Source of the DNA: Adineta steineri | Lineage: Eukaryota; Rotifera; Eurotatoria; Adinetida; Adinetidae | Assembly (NCBI GenBank): GCA_905250115.1 | Contig: CAJNOI010000005.1 | Coordinates: 806,001-870,000, forward strand | Length of the DNA stretch: 64,000 bases | Direction: 5' to 3' | Part shown: positions 1 through 12,710 of the stretch, one piece after another | How positions within the stretch are numbered: position 1 is the stretch's first letter | Layout of the letters: the number at the start of each line of letters is the position of its first letter | Position numbers and translations under genes: made by a program | Notes under the pieces: generated by a model | Told to the model about the DNA's origin: nothing | Databases searched by the model: none | The model's input: the letters and a program-made list of their open reading frames with translations, nothing else

Positions 1-1941
1 CCATATTTGCAATACCTCTTGCAGAAAAGATCCGAACATGTCGACAGTTTTCTTTCTTGAGCAACTACCACTGTACCAAGATAAAATAATAACGTAAAAA
101 CGACAAATAGTTTCACCATACTAAAATAGTGTATACATGTAGAAATCGTTTTATATAAGATTGCTTACGTTCTTCTTTTTTCGTTAACAATATTGTATGA
201 TGGTGAAATGTGTTTTCGTTCTTATTTTTATCGAAATATCGATGTTTGAAAATAAAAAGAAAAGTAACCATAACACATATCATATTTCAGTGGGAAATTT
301 GACGATGTATAAAATTACAATTAATCTCTCTCTTTCGTATGAATAATATATGAAACAAACGAATTATATGAATCATAGATTTCGAATTAAAACTGTTTTA
401 AATATTCTGACTTTTCTTATGTAATCTATATTTTTCATCATTATTATTTTATAAATTAGTAAATATAATATACATTGAAAAAAGTGTCGAGAACTATTTC
501 CCAATACCTCAATACGGTATTGATTGTCTCATATTTAGATGAATCAGATGTTTGTTGGGTGTGGGTGTTCATGCCTATAATCTCAGAATATACACCCACA
601 CCCACACCCTCAAGATATATGATTTTAAAATAGGAAGAAAAAACAATGGAAAACATCATTTTATGTGTTACGACCTGTCTCTCGAGTGAGGTCATAGACT
701 TACTCCACCTACAGTATCTCTTCGTTTCTCTACCTACATCTCTTCTGAATATGGCTCGGGGTGATCCTACTATTTTAGGGTTCATGATCGATCTCTCATC
801 TCTCTCCGTGTTATCCACGATCATTGTTTTCTTTGTACATCTCATACCATGATCGAGCAGTTGAATCGGCAGCTGCAAAGGAGGAAAAGTGGAATCCAAC
901 ATAAATAATAACTAACAAGATTTTTTAATAAAAGTGAATTTTTAAGACATTTCAAATTTATTTATTTGTTTTTTGGAACGTAATTCGCTTTAGAAACAAA
1001 ATAATGTTCGGAGTTACAAACTGAACGATCAACAGAATTCATATCTACTGAATTTTTTCTTATCTTTATTTTTACAAAAATCTTTTGTAAACTTTTTTTA
1101 ATATATCACGTCAAATGGTGCTGTACTTTTTTCGATTGAAATCCAACATTTTTCATAGAATTGAAAAACAAAAATTTGCTCATGAATGTGAGTAGAATTG
1201 AAGTATAGGAACCGTAGTTAGCTGCCGATGTGAACAATACGGAGAGTCAAAATGTCATTTTTACTTTGAATTCAATTTAATGTCTTTTAAATATAATCAT
1301 ACTTTACGGACTTTATCAATTGAAATGTTCTTCTATCGAATCGAATAATTATTTCTATTCAAACGTTTTCGAGAAATTTTCATAAGCAAAATTCGATCCC
1401 ATTGACTTCTCTCTCTTCAACGTGCGTATGACATGCTATTTGTAAGTACATTTTTTCCCTTTTCTTTCTTTTGTCTATGGCTAAGTCACGTTTTCATACG
1501 CTATGACCTCTTCTATACATATATATATATATATCATTTTACTACTTTTGCGTTCTGCACTTGAAAACCAGTCTAATATTTTAGCTATTAGTATATGAAC
1601 AATGGTGTAGATCATTTATTTTTGTTGTAACACAGTTGAATACAAAGATACTTCAGAGAGATGAGAGTATCTAATTTTTTATTAATGTCTCTATATTATA
1701 AATTACTTTATACATATAGAAGTTATAGATAGTAAGGAAAAAAGATAATCAGATGCGCAACTCATGCGAGAAGAGAAGTGAAGAGAGCAGTTACGCATAT
1801 ATAGAGTGATGAAAAGCGAATAGGATGTTCTAAGCCGCATATATTCTGTGTGTTATTTTTACTAAACGATTTAATTATGTATCTTTTAGAAATAGTATAT
1901 ATTACACAACTAAATTTCAAATCAAGATTTACAATAAAAGA
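1..1941. other. Intergenic region upstream of the GH63 gene
   Basis: No coding potential was recognised. The region is AT-rich and holds one inverted telomere-like element (553-614) and a short TA run near 1518-1533. Open frames here are short and lack any recognisable family. Confidence 0.5.
553..614. repeat. Inverted telomere-like element 1
   Basis: The left arm (TTGGGTGTGGGTG) and right arm (CACCCACACCCACACCCTCAAG) are complementary, separated by about 25 bp. The right end carries the recurrent terminus CACCCTCAAGAT. Confidence 0.75.
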
Positions 1942-4900
1942 ATGCCTCCACCAACGCATGGAGCGGAATATGAACGATTATTTGATTCTCGTAATAAAAA
2001 GAAGGATTGGAGTCAATGGGGTCCTTATTTGGCTGAACGACAATGGGGTACAATACGTGAAGATTATTCAGATGATGGAGAAACTTGGGATTATTTCACT
2101 CATGATCATGCTCGATCGAGAGCTTATCGATGGGGAGAGGATGGACTTTTAGGTTTTTGTGATAAACGATGTCGACTATGCTTTTCTGTGGTTTTATGGA
2201 ACGCAAAAGATTCTATACTTAAAGAGAGATTATTTGGTTTAACTGGAAATGGTAAGATTTTTTAAATGATCTCTTTGTCCTATTGAATAGAAAACAAAAC
2301 GAATATATTTTGTAGAAGGTAATCATGGTGAAGATGTCAAAGAACAATATTTCTATTTGGATTCGACACCAACTCATTCATATATGAAAAGTCTGTATAA
2401 ATATCCTCAACAAGCATTTCCATACCAACAACTTGTCGAAGAAAACAAACGACGAACGAAAGAGGAAGGAGAATTCGAAATTCTTGATACAGAAATTTTC
2501 GATAACAACGAATATTTCGATGTTTTCGTTGAATATGCTAAAAAAGATGCTGATGATATTTTAATTCGTATTACTATTGAAAATCGAGCAAATAAAGCAG
2601 CCAATATACATTTATTACCGACAGTCTTCTTTCGAAATTCATGGAGTTGGAAAGCTAATCATGATGAAATGTAAGTAATACTTCATTTATAAACCAATAT
2701 TCTCCTTTATTGAATTTATTTTATTCTAGTAATACACGACCAAAGATTGAACGACGAGATGGAGAAAATATTTTAAGATTAGACCATGAAAAACTTGGTT
2801 TATATGCTTTTGATATTAATTCGTTGGATGATGATGACGATGATCAATTACCGGAAGTTTTATTTACAGAAAATGAAACGAATTTTAAGAAATTATATGA
2901 TTCAGAGAATGAATCATCTTATGTAAAAGATGCTTTTCATGAATATTTAATTGATGGAATAAAAGATGCTGTCAATCCATCATGTCAAGGAACAAAAACA
3001 GCTTTGCATTATAAATTCAATATTGAAGGTAATTCATCAAAAATATTATATTTTCGATTATATAAATTATCTGATGATGGTAATATTCCAAAAAAAATTA
3101 CTCGACAACAAATGAGTGAAATATTTAATCAACGAAAACAAGAAGCTGATCTTTTTTATGAATCGATATATGAAGGGAAATTACATAAGGATGAAAAAAA
3201 TATTATTCGACAAGCATATGCTGGACTTCTTAATAGTAAACAATTTTATTATTATATTGTCAAAGATTGGCTTGATGGAGAAGGAAAACATTTTATGCCA
3301 AAGTTTGATGAGAAACGTCAAGCAATTCTTAAGAATAAGGAATGGCGTCATATGTAAATAATTTCTTTTGAAAATAAACTATCGAATTTTCTTTCAAATT
3401 ATAGGGCATGTCAAGATATTCTTTCTGTACCAGACAAATGGGAATATCCATGGGTTGCTGCTTGGGATTTAGCATTTCATCTTATTCCATTTGCTCATAT
3501 AGACCCAGACTTTGCAAAAAGCCAACTGAAATTAATAATGCGTGAATGGTAAAGTAATGAAGAAGTTTTTTCTACAATATTCTAAAATAATTATTCTTAG
3601 GTATATGCATGCGAATGGTCAAATTATGGCTTACGAAATGAATTTAGATGATGTTAATCCACCGGTAATTGCTTGGTCAGCATGGCGTGTTTATAAAATG
3701 TCTGCTGTTTCGGTTAAAGAACGAGATCGAGATTTTTTAACAAGTGTCTTTCTCAAGTTATTACTCAATTTTAGTTGGTGGATTAATCGAAAAGATCCAA
3801 CGAATAAAAATCTTTTTAGTGGTGGATTTATGGGTTTAGATAATATTGGAGTATTTGATCGAACTGAAGAATTACCTGAAGGAATGACAATGAATCAATC
3901 AGATGGAACATCATGGATAGCGTTTTTTGCTGTAGTAATGTTGCAAATATCTCTTGAATTATCAGGTGGACAAGATGGATATCCAGTTAATGATGCTTTT
4001 CAAGATATATCTTCAAAATTTGTTGAACATTTTGTGGATATTATTCATGCTATCAATACTTTTGGTGGAGCTAAAACTGGATGTAAAGTTTTGTTTTGTT
4101 TTTTTCTTAACTTTTCAGTTGAATATTTTGTATTTCAGTATGGGATGATGAAGATGGATTTTATTATGATCAAGTGAAATATGCCAATGGTGACGTAAAA
4201 CATTTGAAAGGTAATTCTTTTTTTTTATTTTTCATTATTTATTTTTAAAGAAAACTTTTAGTTCGTTCTTTCGTTGGTCTCATTCCACTTTTGGCAGTTT
4301 CTGTCATTGAATCACAGAGAATGGATATGTTACCTGGATTTAAAAAACGATTTTCATATTTTCTTCGACATAAGAATAATGGTCCTCGTCAACATATTCT
4401 TGAAAAGGAGTCAACGAAAAATAAAAATGGATTAACTTATCTATTAACAATTCCAAATGAAGAACAATTACGACGAATACTAAAATATCTTCTTGATGAA
4501 AATGAATTTCTTTCTGAATATGGATTACGATCACTTTCAAAATATCATGAAAAACATCCATTTACTTTCAATTTTGATGGAGAAGAGGAAAAGAAAGTTA
4601 TTTATGTACCGGCTGAATCAGTATGTGGGATGTATGGTGGGAATTCGAATTGGCGAGGTCCTATATGGTTATGTATAAATTATTTATTAGTCGAAGCTCT
4701 TGAAAGGTTTGTCTAAAATAGTGGTGATGCTTGATACTATGAAATTTTGAATTGTTTAATATTCATCTAGATATCATCGATTTTATGGTGATTCATGGAA
4801 AGTTGAATGTCCAACACGAAGTGGACAAATGATGACATTACTTGAAGTTTCTCGAGAAATAACTCGTCGACTTACAAAACTTTTTCTACGCGATGATCAA

Positions 4901-5104
4901 GGAAGAAGACCATGTCTTGGAGATGATCATCGTTTTCAAAAAGATCCACATTGGCGAGATCTCCTTCTTTTTCATGAATATTTTCATGGAGATACTGGAC
5001 AAGGATTAGGTGCAAGTCATCAAACTGGATGGACTGCTTTGATTATTCGACATATTGAAGATATGGCTTCACTTAGAACTGAAAATGAACAGAAAGAACG
5101 ATAA
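1942..5104 (+). CDS. GH63-family glucosidase (cytosolic, fungal YMR196W-like)
   Basis: Eight exons join in frame to 921 residues: 1942-2251, 2316-2670, 2730-3353, 3405-3548, 3601-4082, 4139-4210, 4262-4706 and 4771-5104; introns are 51-64 bp. The N-terminus ([11 protein letters not shown], then [19 protein letters not shown]) matches the group of GH63-like proteins that includes yeast YMR196W. The C-terminal half carries NWRGPIW (about residue 793) and [10 protein letters not shown] (about 893), typical of the GH63 (alpha/alpha)6 barrel. The family hydrolyses alpha-glucosidic bonds; the substrate of this subgroup is uncertain. No signal peptide or membrane segment is seen, unlike ER mannosyl-oligosaccharide glucosidase, so a cytosolic enzyme is likely. 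The ATG at 1942 precedes all conserved sequence. The gene ends 273 bp from the convergent oxidoreductase gene. AATAAA-like signals lie near 5180 and 5222. Confidence 0.85.
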
Positions 5105-5377
5105 ACTTGTTATATTGTTTTATTCTTTTGTTTTTGTTGTACACAACTATTGTTATTAATTTTATTTACTAAACTTATACAAATAAACTAGCAGTATCAT
5201 TTGTTTTCTAATGATTCATTGAAATAAATATTAAACTTAAAGACGATCGAAAAGAAATTTGATAAAAAAACTGTGTAATTACGAGTTATGATAATTTCTG
5301 TAGTTTTATTTCAATACACTTCAGCAGCTGGTTTATTTATTAAATAAGTAAAACATCTAATATAAAAAAATGCATGT

Positions 5378-6805
5378 CTAACGAGTATCTGGTGTGGCAT
5401 CAACAGCTGGCTTTTCCGAATCACGACCAATAACATCTTTTTGTTTGGGTGGTTTACCAAATGAAACAGATCGAAGTTGATCCATCTGAGCATGTCTTAT
5501 TCGATTACGTGGTTCCAATTTTACTGGTTTGCCGGTTTCAAGAGATTTTTTAATTGCATAAACTACTCGGACATCCATCAATCCTTCTTCTCCATTTGGT
5601 TCTGGTTCAACATTCTTAAGAATACAATCAGAAAAGTATTCAGTTTCACCGCCAAATTGATCAACTTTAGGAAAATTCTTTGTTTTTTCTTCTTCACCTC
5701 CTTCACCAAATCGAGTTGTGTATGAAACAGCTTTATCAAAATTGTATGATGGATCGACAATAATTTCACCTAAATATATATCAAATAAATGGAATTGAAT
5801 AATCACTATTGAAAAGAAAAAATAATAAATACCTTTTGTACCAACAATACGATAATACGTTGTCAATACTGTTGCAAATCCTACAACAAATGATGCTACT
5901 CGTTCTTCAGGAAATCTCATATGAACAGAAACTGTATCGTATTCCATTTTTAAATCAGGATGTGAATGTTTGAATCCCATAGCTTGAACTTCAATTGGTT
6001 CACTTCCAAACATAGTACGTGAACCATTGATTGGATATGGGCCCATATCTGGAACTGGACCAGAATCAAATCCTATAAAAAAATAAACAAACAAATTATC
6101 ATTATTTATAAATAATTCTTTCTTTCTTTCGATTTACCATTGAGACCACGATGATTGTCTTCTCGAAGATATTGTGTATGCATCGATGTAAAAACACGTG
6201 CTTCACCAAAATCTCCTTTTCGTACACGTTCGAGTACTTCTAAATTTCCTGGATCACAATGAAGACGATAAGCAATCATTAATTTAGCTCCACTTTTCTT
6301 TTGAGCAGCGATCATTGCTTCACATTCTTCTTCACTACAACCCATCAATTTTTCACATAATACATGATAACCTGGAGAGAAAATAACATCAAAATAATTC
6401 AATTTTTTTATATTATCACTGACCTTTTTCAAGAGCTGGAACAACATGTTTAACATGAAGAAAATTAGGTGTAGCAATGTAAAGAGCATCACATTCATTT
6501 GCATCCAACATCTGATCGAATTGATCATATGAATATGATTTTAAATTATATTGTTTTGCCAATTGATCACGTTTTTCTGCATCATCACTACATAGGACAG
6601 TCATTACTAAAGAAATCAATTATTTCTATAAGATTAAATTAAATTTAATAAGAAAAAATATTCTACCTGAATTCGATGTTTCTAAAATACCAGGCATGAA
6701 AGCACTTTGAGCAATTGATCCTGCTCCAACAACAGCATATCGAATTTTTGGGCCAGATGGTTTTCGACCGATGAGATTATTAACAGCATCTTTGATTTTA
6801 TCCAT
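5378..6805 (-). CDS. Gfo/Idh/MocA-family oxidoreductase (glucose-fructose oxidoreductase-like)
   Basis: Five exons (6667-6805, 6424-6606, 6138-6371, 5833-6072, 5378-5769) give 395 residues in frame. The Rossmann dinucleotide-binding loop is VVGAGSIAQ (GxGxxA at 27-32). CEKLMG (Glu114-Lys115) corresponds to the family's EKP motif, in which Lys assists catalysis. The C-terminal part fits the GFO_IDH_MocA substrate domain. Members use NAD(P) to oxidise or reduce sugars and inositols; the substrate cannot be read from sequence. No targeting signal is seen. The gene is tail-to-tail with the GH63 gene and head-to-head with the GH13 gene (618 bp apart), so the three sugar-enzyme genes are adjacent. 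The family is chiefly bacterial but also occurs in animals; a bacterial origin is possible but not shown here. Confidence 0.85.
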
Positions 6806-7423
6806 TTTATTAATTATATATAATAATCGACGACTATCTAAAGAAATAAATGTTACTATTGACCTCGGAGGAGAATGAATGAAAAAAATGTGTACGTTGC
6901 AACATATATATAGACATAAGAGAAACAGAGAAAGAGAGAAAAAGAAAGAACCTATTGATCTACACGTGTCAGCATCACGTTTTCCTCCAATAAGGAAAAT
7001 ATACAGAGTCACCGAGTGGTAGTCAGATATATCGATATATTAAAATTAACTTGAGGGTGGATGAAGCGACGAGTGTCATCTTCAAGATCTCCACACCCTC
7101 AAGATAACACATCGTTCAAACTTGGAATAAATGCATGAAAAATAAAGTGTTTTTCTTCTATGAAATTTGATTGTTAAGAGAATTTAATTTTATCATAGAT
7201 ATTCTCTTTAATATAATATTATCATATATTCGATGAAGAAATAAACGCAAAAAAATGTATCCCGATTGATCGCATTGAACTCTTCCTTTGTCCTTTTCTT
7301 TTCTGCTCTCTGAAAGTACAGTTAGTAATTAACGTGCTCGAACACGTGACTCGATGGAAATAGATAATATATATAGGTGTCTGAGATATATCATTTATTC
7401 GATTATTTTCTCGTATTGTAAAA
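6806..7423. promoter_or_regulatory. Divergent intergenic region between oxidoreductase and GH13 genes
   Basis: This is the shared upstream region of two head-to-head genes. It contains telomere-like element 2 (7050-7103). On the minus strand an acceptor-like TTTCTTTAG lies about 35 bp upstream of the oxidoreductase ATG, as expected for a 5' UTR intron or a trans-splice site. No defined promoter motif was identified. Confidence 0.4.
7050..7103. repeat. Inverted telomere-like element 2
   Basis: This is the shortest and cleanest copy. CTTGAGGGTGGA and TCCACACCCTCAAG form complementary ends around an unrelated centre, so both termini are present. Confidence 0.75.
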
Positions 7424-9296
7424 ATGAAATTTTCATTATTTGCTCCAACAATTGATGATGTTAAACTTATATTAGATGATAAAGAGATTGATATGGATAA
7501 ACAATCTGATGGACGATTTATATGTACTGTTGATAATATATTCAATGGTGATCATAAATATAAATTTCGAATAAAAAAAAAGAATGGATTTGGTCGAACT
7601 CAATTGATATAATTGATCCTTATGCAACTAAATATAATCTTAAAGAGAAATGTGCATTATTTCGAAGTGAAAATGGAAAAGAATATCATGAAGAATTTCA
7701 TTGGAAATATGATCAAATAAAATTACCTGAAAATAAACAATTAGTTTTATATGAAATGTTCGTTCAAGATTTTGCTGATAATGGACAATTTTCTGGTGTT
7801 ATTAACAAATTAGATTATCTTGTTGAATTAGGAATTAATGCTATTGAATTAACACCAATTATGGGTAAATAGATAGATCGATAAAATATTCATTGTAAAC
7901 AAATAATATGATTTCTTTAGGAATAGAAGAAGCAGAAAATGATACTTGGGGTTATTTACCAAGTCATTTCTTTTCTATTAGATCATCATACGGAACTAAA
8001 AATGATTTAAAATTACTTGTTGATGAATGTCATTCGAGAAAAATACGTGTATTTATTGATTGTGTTTTTCTTTTAGATTAACATATTTCTTTATTTAATT
8101 AATTATTTTTCTCATTAGTATTATAAAGGAAAACATCATCCTGATGGTAATTGAAAGATGTTTTATTTTTTTATTTGTAAAGATTGGTTTTTTTTATTAA
8201 AGATCCATATAATTGGGGACCAGAATTAAATTATGACTTTCAAGATCAACAATTAAAAGTTGAACCAGCGGTGAAATTTATTAGTGATGTTGTCAAATAT
8301 TGGTTTGAAGAATTTCATCTCGATGGAATTAGATTTGATGCAGGTTTGACAAAAAAAACTCATATTCATTAAATTGAAACTCTTCATTGATTAAATTTCA
8401 TATTTAGATAAGATATATTTTTGATTTTGTTTTAGCAAAACAAATGGATAATTTTGAAATACTTGGTAGATTAGATCGTCTAGCTCGTTCAATTCGTTCA
8501 GATCAACTATTTTTATCTCAAGCTGAATATGTTCCAGAAAACAAAGATATATGTAAAGAAAATGGTGGTCCAGTTGATGTTTGTTGGTCAGCATCATTTC
8601 ATCATTGGTTAACAGGTTTTCTTACTTTAAATAAAGATCAAATGACTAAACATGGAACTTTAAGTGATTTAAAATATTCATTTTCATCAAAAAATCTTGT
8701 TAATTATTTATCTTGTCATGATAATGAAAGATTACTTCATGATATTGGAAAAAAAGATTCAGATGCATTTATTCGAATGGAAACAGCAGTTATTCATTTA
8801 TTTACATCTGTTGGAATACCAATGATTTGGCAAGGAGAAGAACTTGGAGAAGATAGACAAATTGATGTTTTAAAAGATAAAAAGTTATTTTAATCAATAT
8901 ATAAAATTTTCTCTTAACAAAATTTCTTTTTTATTTAGAAAACATTATCCAATGCCATGGAATTTTCTTCAAAAAGATTTTAATCGTCGTCTTTTTAATT
9001 TATTTCAAAATTTAATTAAACTTCGTCGTTCAAATAAAGATCTACAAGAAGGACCAATTAATTTCTTTTTTGAAGATGAAAATAATCGAATACTTGCTTA
9101 TTCTCGTGGTTTAAATTTAATTATTATCACAAATTTTGATCAAAAACCTAAATTGAAATATATTATTTCAAATCTTCCTCAACAAGGAAAATGGATTGAT
9201 TATCTTACTAATGAACAAGTTGATGTTGATCAAGTTAATAATTTAACATTGACCTTATTACCATTTCAATCAAGATTATTTATTAAACATATTTAA
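7424..9296 (+). CDS. GH13 alpha-amylase-family glycosidase, frameshifted as sequenced
   Basis: Proposed exons are 7424-7864, 7921-8063, 8119-8146, 8203-8343, 8436-8883 and 8939-9296. An N-terminal beta-sandwich (CBM48-like) precedes the barrel entry (LVLYEMFVQDF, ELGINAIELTPIMG). GH13 region II is GIRFDA (nucleophile Asp), region III SQAEY (acid/base Glu) and region IV SCHDNE, so the catalytic triad is present; a C-terminal beta domain follows. The subfamily is uncertain: branching-enzyme or trehalohydrolase-like. Two oddities suggest decay or error. The frame breaks at an A run (7573-7581): one more A would restore the frame into the following ...NSIDIIDPYA. Region I (expected D-x-V-x-N-H) is cut after FIDC and the exon joins YYKGKHHPD, losing roughly 18 residues. 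It is an assembly error, a decaying copy or a mis-read splice. Confidence 0.65.
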
Positions 9297-9416
9297 TAAG
9301 CACTTTTTCTTTCGTTTTTGTAAAATAAATAAACAGTTGACTAAAACTACACTCTTTATTAAAAAATTGTATAAAAATGAGATGGAGACATATTTTTCAT
9401 TTATTTTTTAATGATA

Positions 9417-9961
9417 TTATAGAAGTTTAATAATAACATTTTCATCTCGATGTTGTAATAATAATTCTCCTTTAAATGTTAAATAATGATATTTTCTTGC
9501 TCGAAGTAATGTTCCAACTAGTTTACTTGAAATATCAACATAAATCTAAAATAAGAAATAGAATTATATATATTCATTTATTTATTTTTTCGATATACAT
9601 TAAATAATTGTCCAAATGTTATTTCCATTGTTCCGTCAATCGTATTCTTTTTTCCACATTGTCGAATAACATTACATAAATATTTCACTTCTTCGATAGC
9701 ATCATTAACATCATGATCAAAATTATGATGACGTACTTTTCGTCCACCAGTAGCTGGCCGAGCATATCTAATATTCGTCTTATTTCTTTCTATCAATTAA
9801 ATAAAAACTTTTACGTACAATGAATCTTCATTAGTAATAGACCATTCAATTGCTGGTTTGGATAACGCTTCAGCTTTCTCAAGAAATTGTGCAGCTCGAT
9901 CTGGTACTCCACCTTGAGATGCACCGAACAGATGTTTTTGTACTGGAGAGGATTTTTTCAT
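9417..9961 (-). CDS. Costars-domain protein (ABRA/ABRACL family)
   Basis: Three exons (9815-9961, 9599-9778, 9417-9545) give 151 residues. The C-terminal about 85 residues form a costars domain: HDVNDAIEEVKYLC, ITFGQLFNVY, LVGTLLRARKYHYLTFKGELLLQ. The family (vertebrate ABRA/STARS, ABRACL and Dictyostelium costars) regulates actin dynamics in the cytoplasm. The N-terminal 65 residues are basic and lack a known domain, which is closer to ABRA than to the domain-only ABRACL. The first intron is only 36 bp if the phase-0 acceptor is right. An upstream in-frame ATG at 10075 would add 38 residues, but the added sequence looks like UTR. The gene ends 120 bp from the convergent GH13 gene. Confidence 0.85.
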
Positions 9962-10528
9962 CGTCGTTGTCTTTTCTCTTTCTTCTGATGTTGATTTCCA
10001 ATGTAAATGAGGAAGTATATTTCTTATACAAAGATATATATATACACATAAACATATGCTAGTTGCGTTCTTCACGTGGTCGGTACACGTGTGTTACATA
10101 GAGTATTAGCGACATTTTTCATTCATTGTTAATGTTTGTTTTGAGGGCATCAGATATGTCACTAAGAAGTGGACACGAGAAAAAAAGAAGAGAAGAAAAA
10201 CAACTTATTTATTTTTATCATTTTATCAATTCGTTATTTGAAGGATTATTTCGAAGCTCAAAAAGATGTAGATGTGAATATGAACGTCGATACTATTGCA
10301 TTTTTTTAATAGTTTATCAATATGAAAATTTAAGATAATTTTAAGTCTGTATATATTTATTTTGATTAATTATATTGGTAATTTCGAGGTTCTACACCAG
10401 TAGAAATCGATAAAAGAGTGACTAAACTAAGAATTATAAATGTATTATATAGACAATATTAAAAGATTTTTTTGGTTAAATAAAAAAAAACGAAAGTCTT
10501 TTATACTCTATACATTTATCGATTATAT
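9962..10528. other. Intergenic region between two minus-strand genes
   Basis: AT-rich upstream region of the costars gene with a TA-rich stretch near 10036-10048. The open frame at 10126-10338 has no features of a real protein. Nothing else is recognised. Confidence 0.4.
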
Positions 10529-10912
10529 TCAATGATGTTGATTAGTACCATGACTAGATGATCCACTTCCAGCTTGACCATGAGAACCAGTAGTACCTGA
10601 ACTTCCTCCATGACCAGATGATCCACCAACAGTTTGTCCTTGAGATCCGCTATTGGTATTATCTAGAAGAATGGAAATATGAGAAAGATGTATCTTTGTA
10701 ACAAAAGTATATTTGATCTGAGTTATTTAAAAGAAAATGTCTTTATTCATACTTGTATCATTGGGTCCTCCATGTTCTTGAGTATTAGATTCTCCTATAT
10801 TCTTCGATTGTCCTGTAGTTCCAGCTCCTCCAGTTGAACTTTCTGTAGATGAAGAACTTGCATGTTGAGTTGTGCCATGAGCAGAACTTTTTTGATTATT
10901 AGATGAAGACAT
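10529..10912 (-). CDS. Small hydrophilic Ser/Gly/Thr/Gln/His-rich protein
   Basis: Two exons (10753-10912, 10529-10662) join in frame to 97 residues. Composition is almost only Ser, Gly, Thr, Gln, His and Asn, with runs such as SSSSTESSTGG and GHGGSSGTTGSHG. There is no hydrophobic core, so it is predicted to be intrinsically disordered. There is no signal peptide. The family is not recognised; low-complexity hydrophilic proteins of this size occur among stress-related proteins of desiccation-tolerant animals, but nothing here proves that role. The intron has normal GT/AG ends and exon 2 keeps the same composition, which supports a real gene. Confidence 0.6.
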
Positions 10913-11535
10913 TTTTAATAGGTAACTGAGATAAGTAAAATGTAATATATGTTCGAAAGAGTGAGAAATGTTCCTTTATATAGTATTGAAAAGACGAGCC
11001 TGTTAAACATGATTGTAGTAATGAGAAACGTTGTTTACACTTATTGGAGTGAAAGGGAAAAAGAACATAATACATCGACGAAATTTGTCGGTTATGTTTC
11101 ATTTGTAGATACTATTATTAAGTACGATTTGTTCTTCTAAATAATATCTTTTTTTGAGTAAATATTCGATACATTGATCAAATTTCGAATGATGTTCAAT
11201 GAATGTTTTCAATTAAATTTGTCAATTGAAAAGAAAATATTTATATCGATTTTGATTCTTTAAAAATAAAAATAATTAAAAGACAATTGCGTCTTTCTTT
11301 TTGTACTTAAAAGTATTATATTTCTCTGATAAGAATATTAAAAGAAGAACATTGAAAATATATTTCTCGAAAGAAAAATTGATCTATTTGTATTATTTTA
11401 AGAATAAGATATATTTCATTCGAAATCCAACTCTCTTCATTGAAATAAAACTGCAAATATAATCTGTGCTTGAATAGAATAAAATAAAATATGAAAATGA
11501 AATAAATGTCTGGAATTGTTTAAACTTGATTATTT

Positions 11536-11668
11536 GTTTTCTTTCTCCTAGAGAAGAGTCCAGTAAACACAAATTGTTTGCTTGATTGATTGCTTGCTTG
11601 TGTGTCCGCAGGGTAAAAAAAACATCGAAAATCAATTTTTCACGATTTTCATTTGTTTTTTTCAGTAA
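11536..11668. repeat. Dispersed repeat, copy A
   Basis: This stretch is nearly identical to 17478-17605, sharing AGAGAAGAGTCCAGTAAACA, TGATTGCTTGCTTGT, CCGCAGGGT and TTCATTTGTTTTTTTCAG in the same order. Flanking sequences differ, so this is an interspersed repeat, probably a transposon fragment of unknown type. Confidence 0.7.
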
Positions 11669-12450
11669 ATTCATATAGTGATAACGATTTTCTTATAAAG
11701 TTCTAATTTATTGCATTCTCTTCTTGAACGATAATATAATTGATAATACCTAGTTTATTTTATCTATCAACAAATATTTGGTAATTTTGTAATATATCAT
11801 TATTTTCTTTATTAAAGATTCAACATAAGAAGAGCAGTCTATCTTTATTTTACTTTGAAAAAGTAAAGTAAACTTATCATATTTTCAATATTGAAAATAA
11901 AGTAAGATCAAGGCAATCAAATCATATATTGTATAAATTCATAAAAGAAAATACACACTTCAGTGTTACCTATTTTTTATATTAATTGTAGGACAGAACA
12001 ATATTCAAAAAGCTTTAAAAGCTTTTAAAATTATTTAATCAGGACCCTGAACTAAAAATATTTCAAAAATCGAATAAGTAGTATTTCAATTTTTATCACT
12101 TAACTTTACTATACCCAATAAAGCGAAGATAAAGTATTATCTCTGGCTCACTATTGAAAGGATACGGGTAAGTTTATAATAAAAGTTACATGCACGCACA
12201 TACCCACACTCATATTCTGTATTTTTAAGTACCAAAACAAGATTGAAAGATTTATTTGTTTCTGTTTTCTATCATACATCAAACAGTAAAGCTGTCATTT
12301 ATCATTTATTTCTTTAACTCTTTTTTCTCTCAAATCATAATAACTATATGGTCAATATTTCCATCTTGATATTACTTTGCATAAGTTATTCCAAGTAGTA
12401 TTTAAAAAAATTTATGAAAACAGAAATAAGTCATGCGCCAGTATTGTTTT

Positions 12451-12501
12451 GTCAGTGTGGGTGTGTCTGAAATATAATATTCAAATCCACACCCACTGAT
12501 C
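12451..12501. repeat. Inverted telomere-like element 3
   Basis: GTCAGTGTGGGTGTG pairs with CACACCCACTGATC about 20 bp away. The termini differ from the CTTGAGGG consensus. Confidence 0.6.
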
Positions 12502-12630
12502 ACTTACACCGTTTTATACGAAGAATCAAGAAACTCATTAATTTAATAGAATAAGGAAATGTGCTTTTATTCAAGTATATAAATAGGTTTTAATAAAATT
12601 CTGAAGCAACTATTACAATATTACTGAATT

Positions 12631-12710
12631 AGAGCCCTGCAGGTTACGCCAGTAGCAGGGCAGGGCAGAGGAAAGTAATGAAAATGTTGATAGGGCAGGT
12701 TGCAGGGTAC
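12631..12710. repeat. GC-rich GGGCAGG patch, copy 1
   Basis: Iterated GCAGGGCAGGGCAG ending in GGGCAGGTTGCAGG. The same block recurs at 13357-13371. The GC content contrasts sharply with the AT-rich surroundings. Confidence 0.5.

Noticed and set aside
456..902. 148-residue minus-strand open frame
   Set aside because: It runs through a telomere-like inverted element and has no domain-like pattern; chance frame.
8184..8202. Apparent second frameshift at a T run in the GH13 gene
   Set aside because: Using the acceptor at 8201-8202 (ATTAAAG) places the T run in the intron and joins HHPD to DPYNWGPELNY in frame.
11835..12150. Possible MITE with ATAAAGTAA-type ends, also near 45100-45190
   Set aside because: The inverted motifs are short and AT-rich, and I could not define consistent ends or a target duplication.
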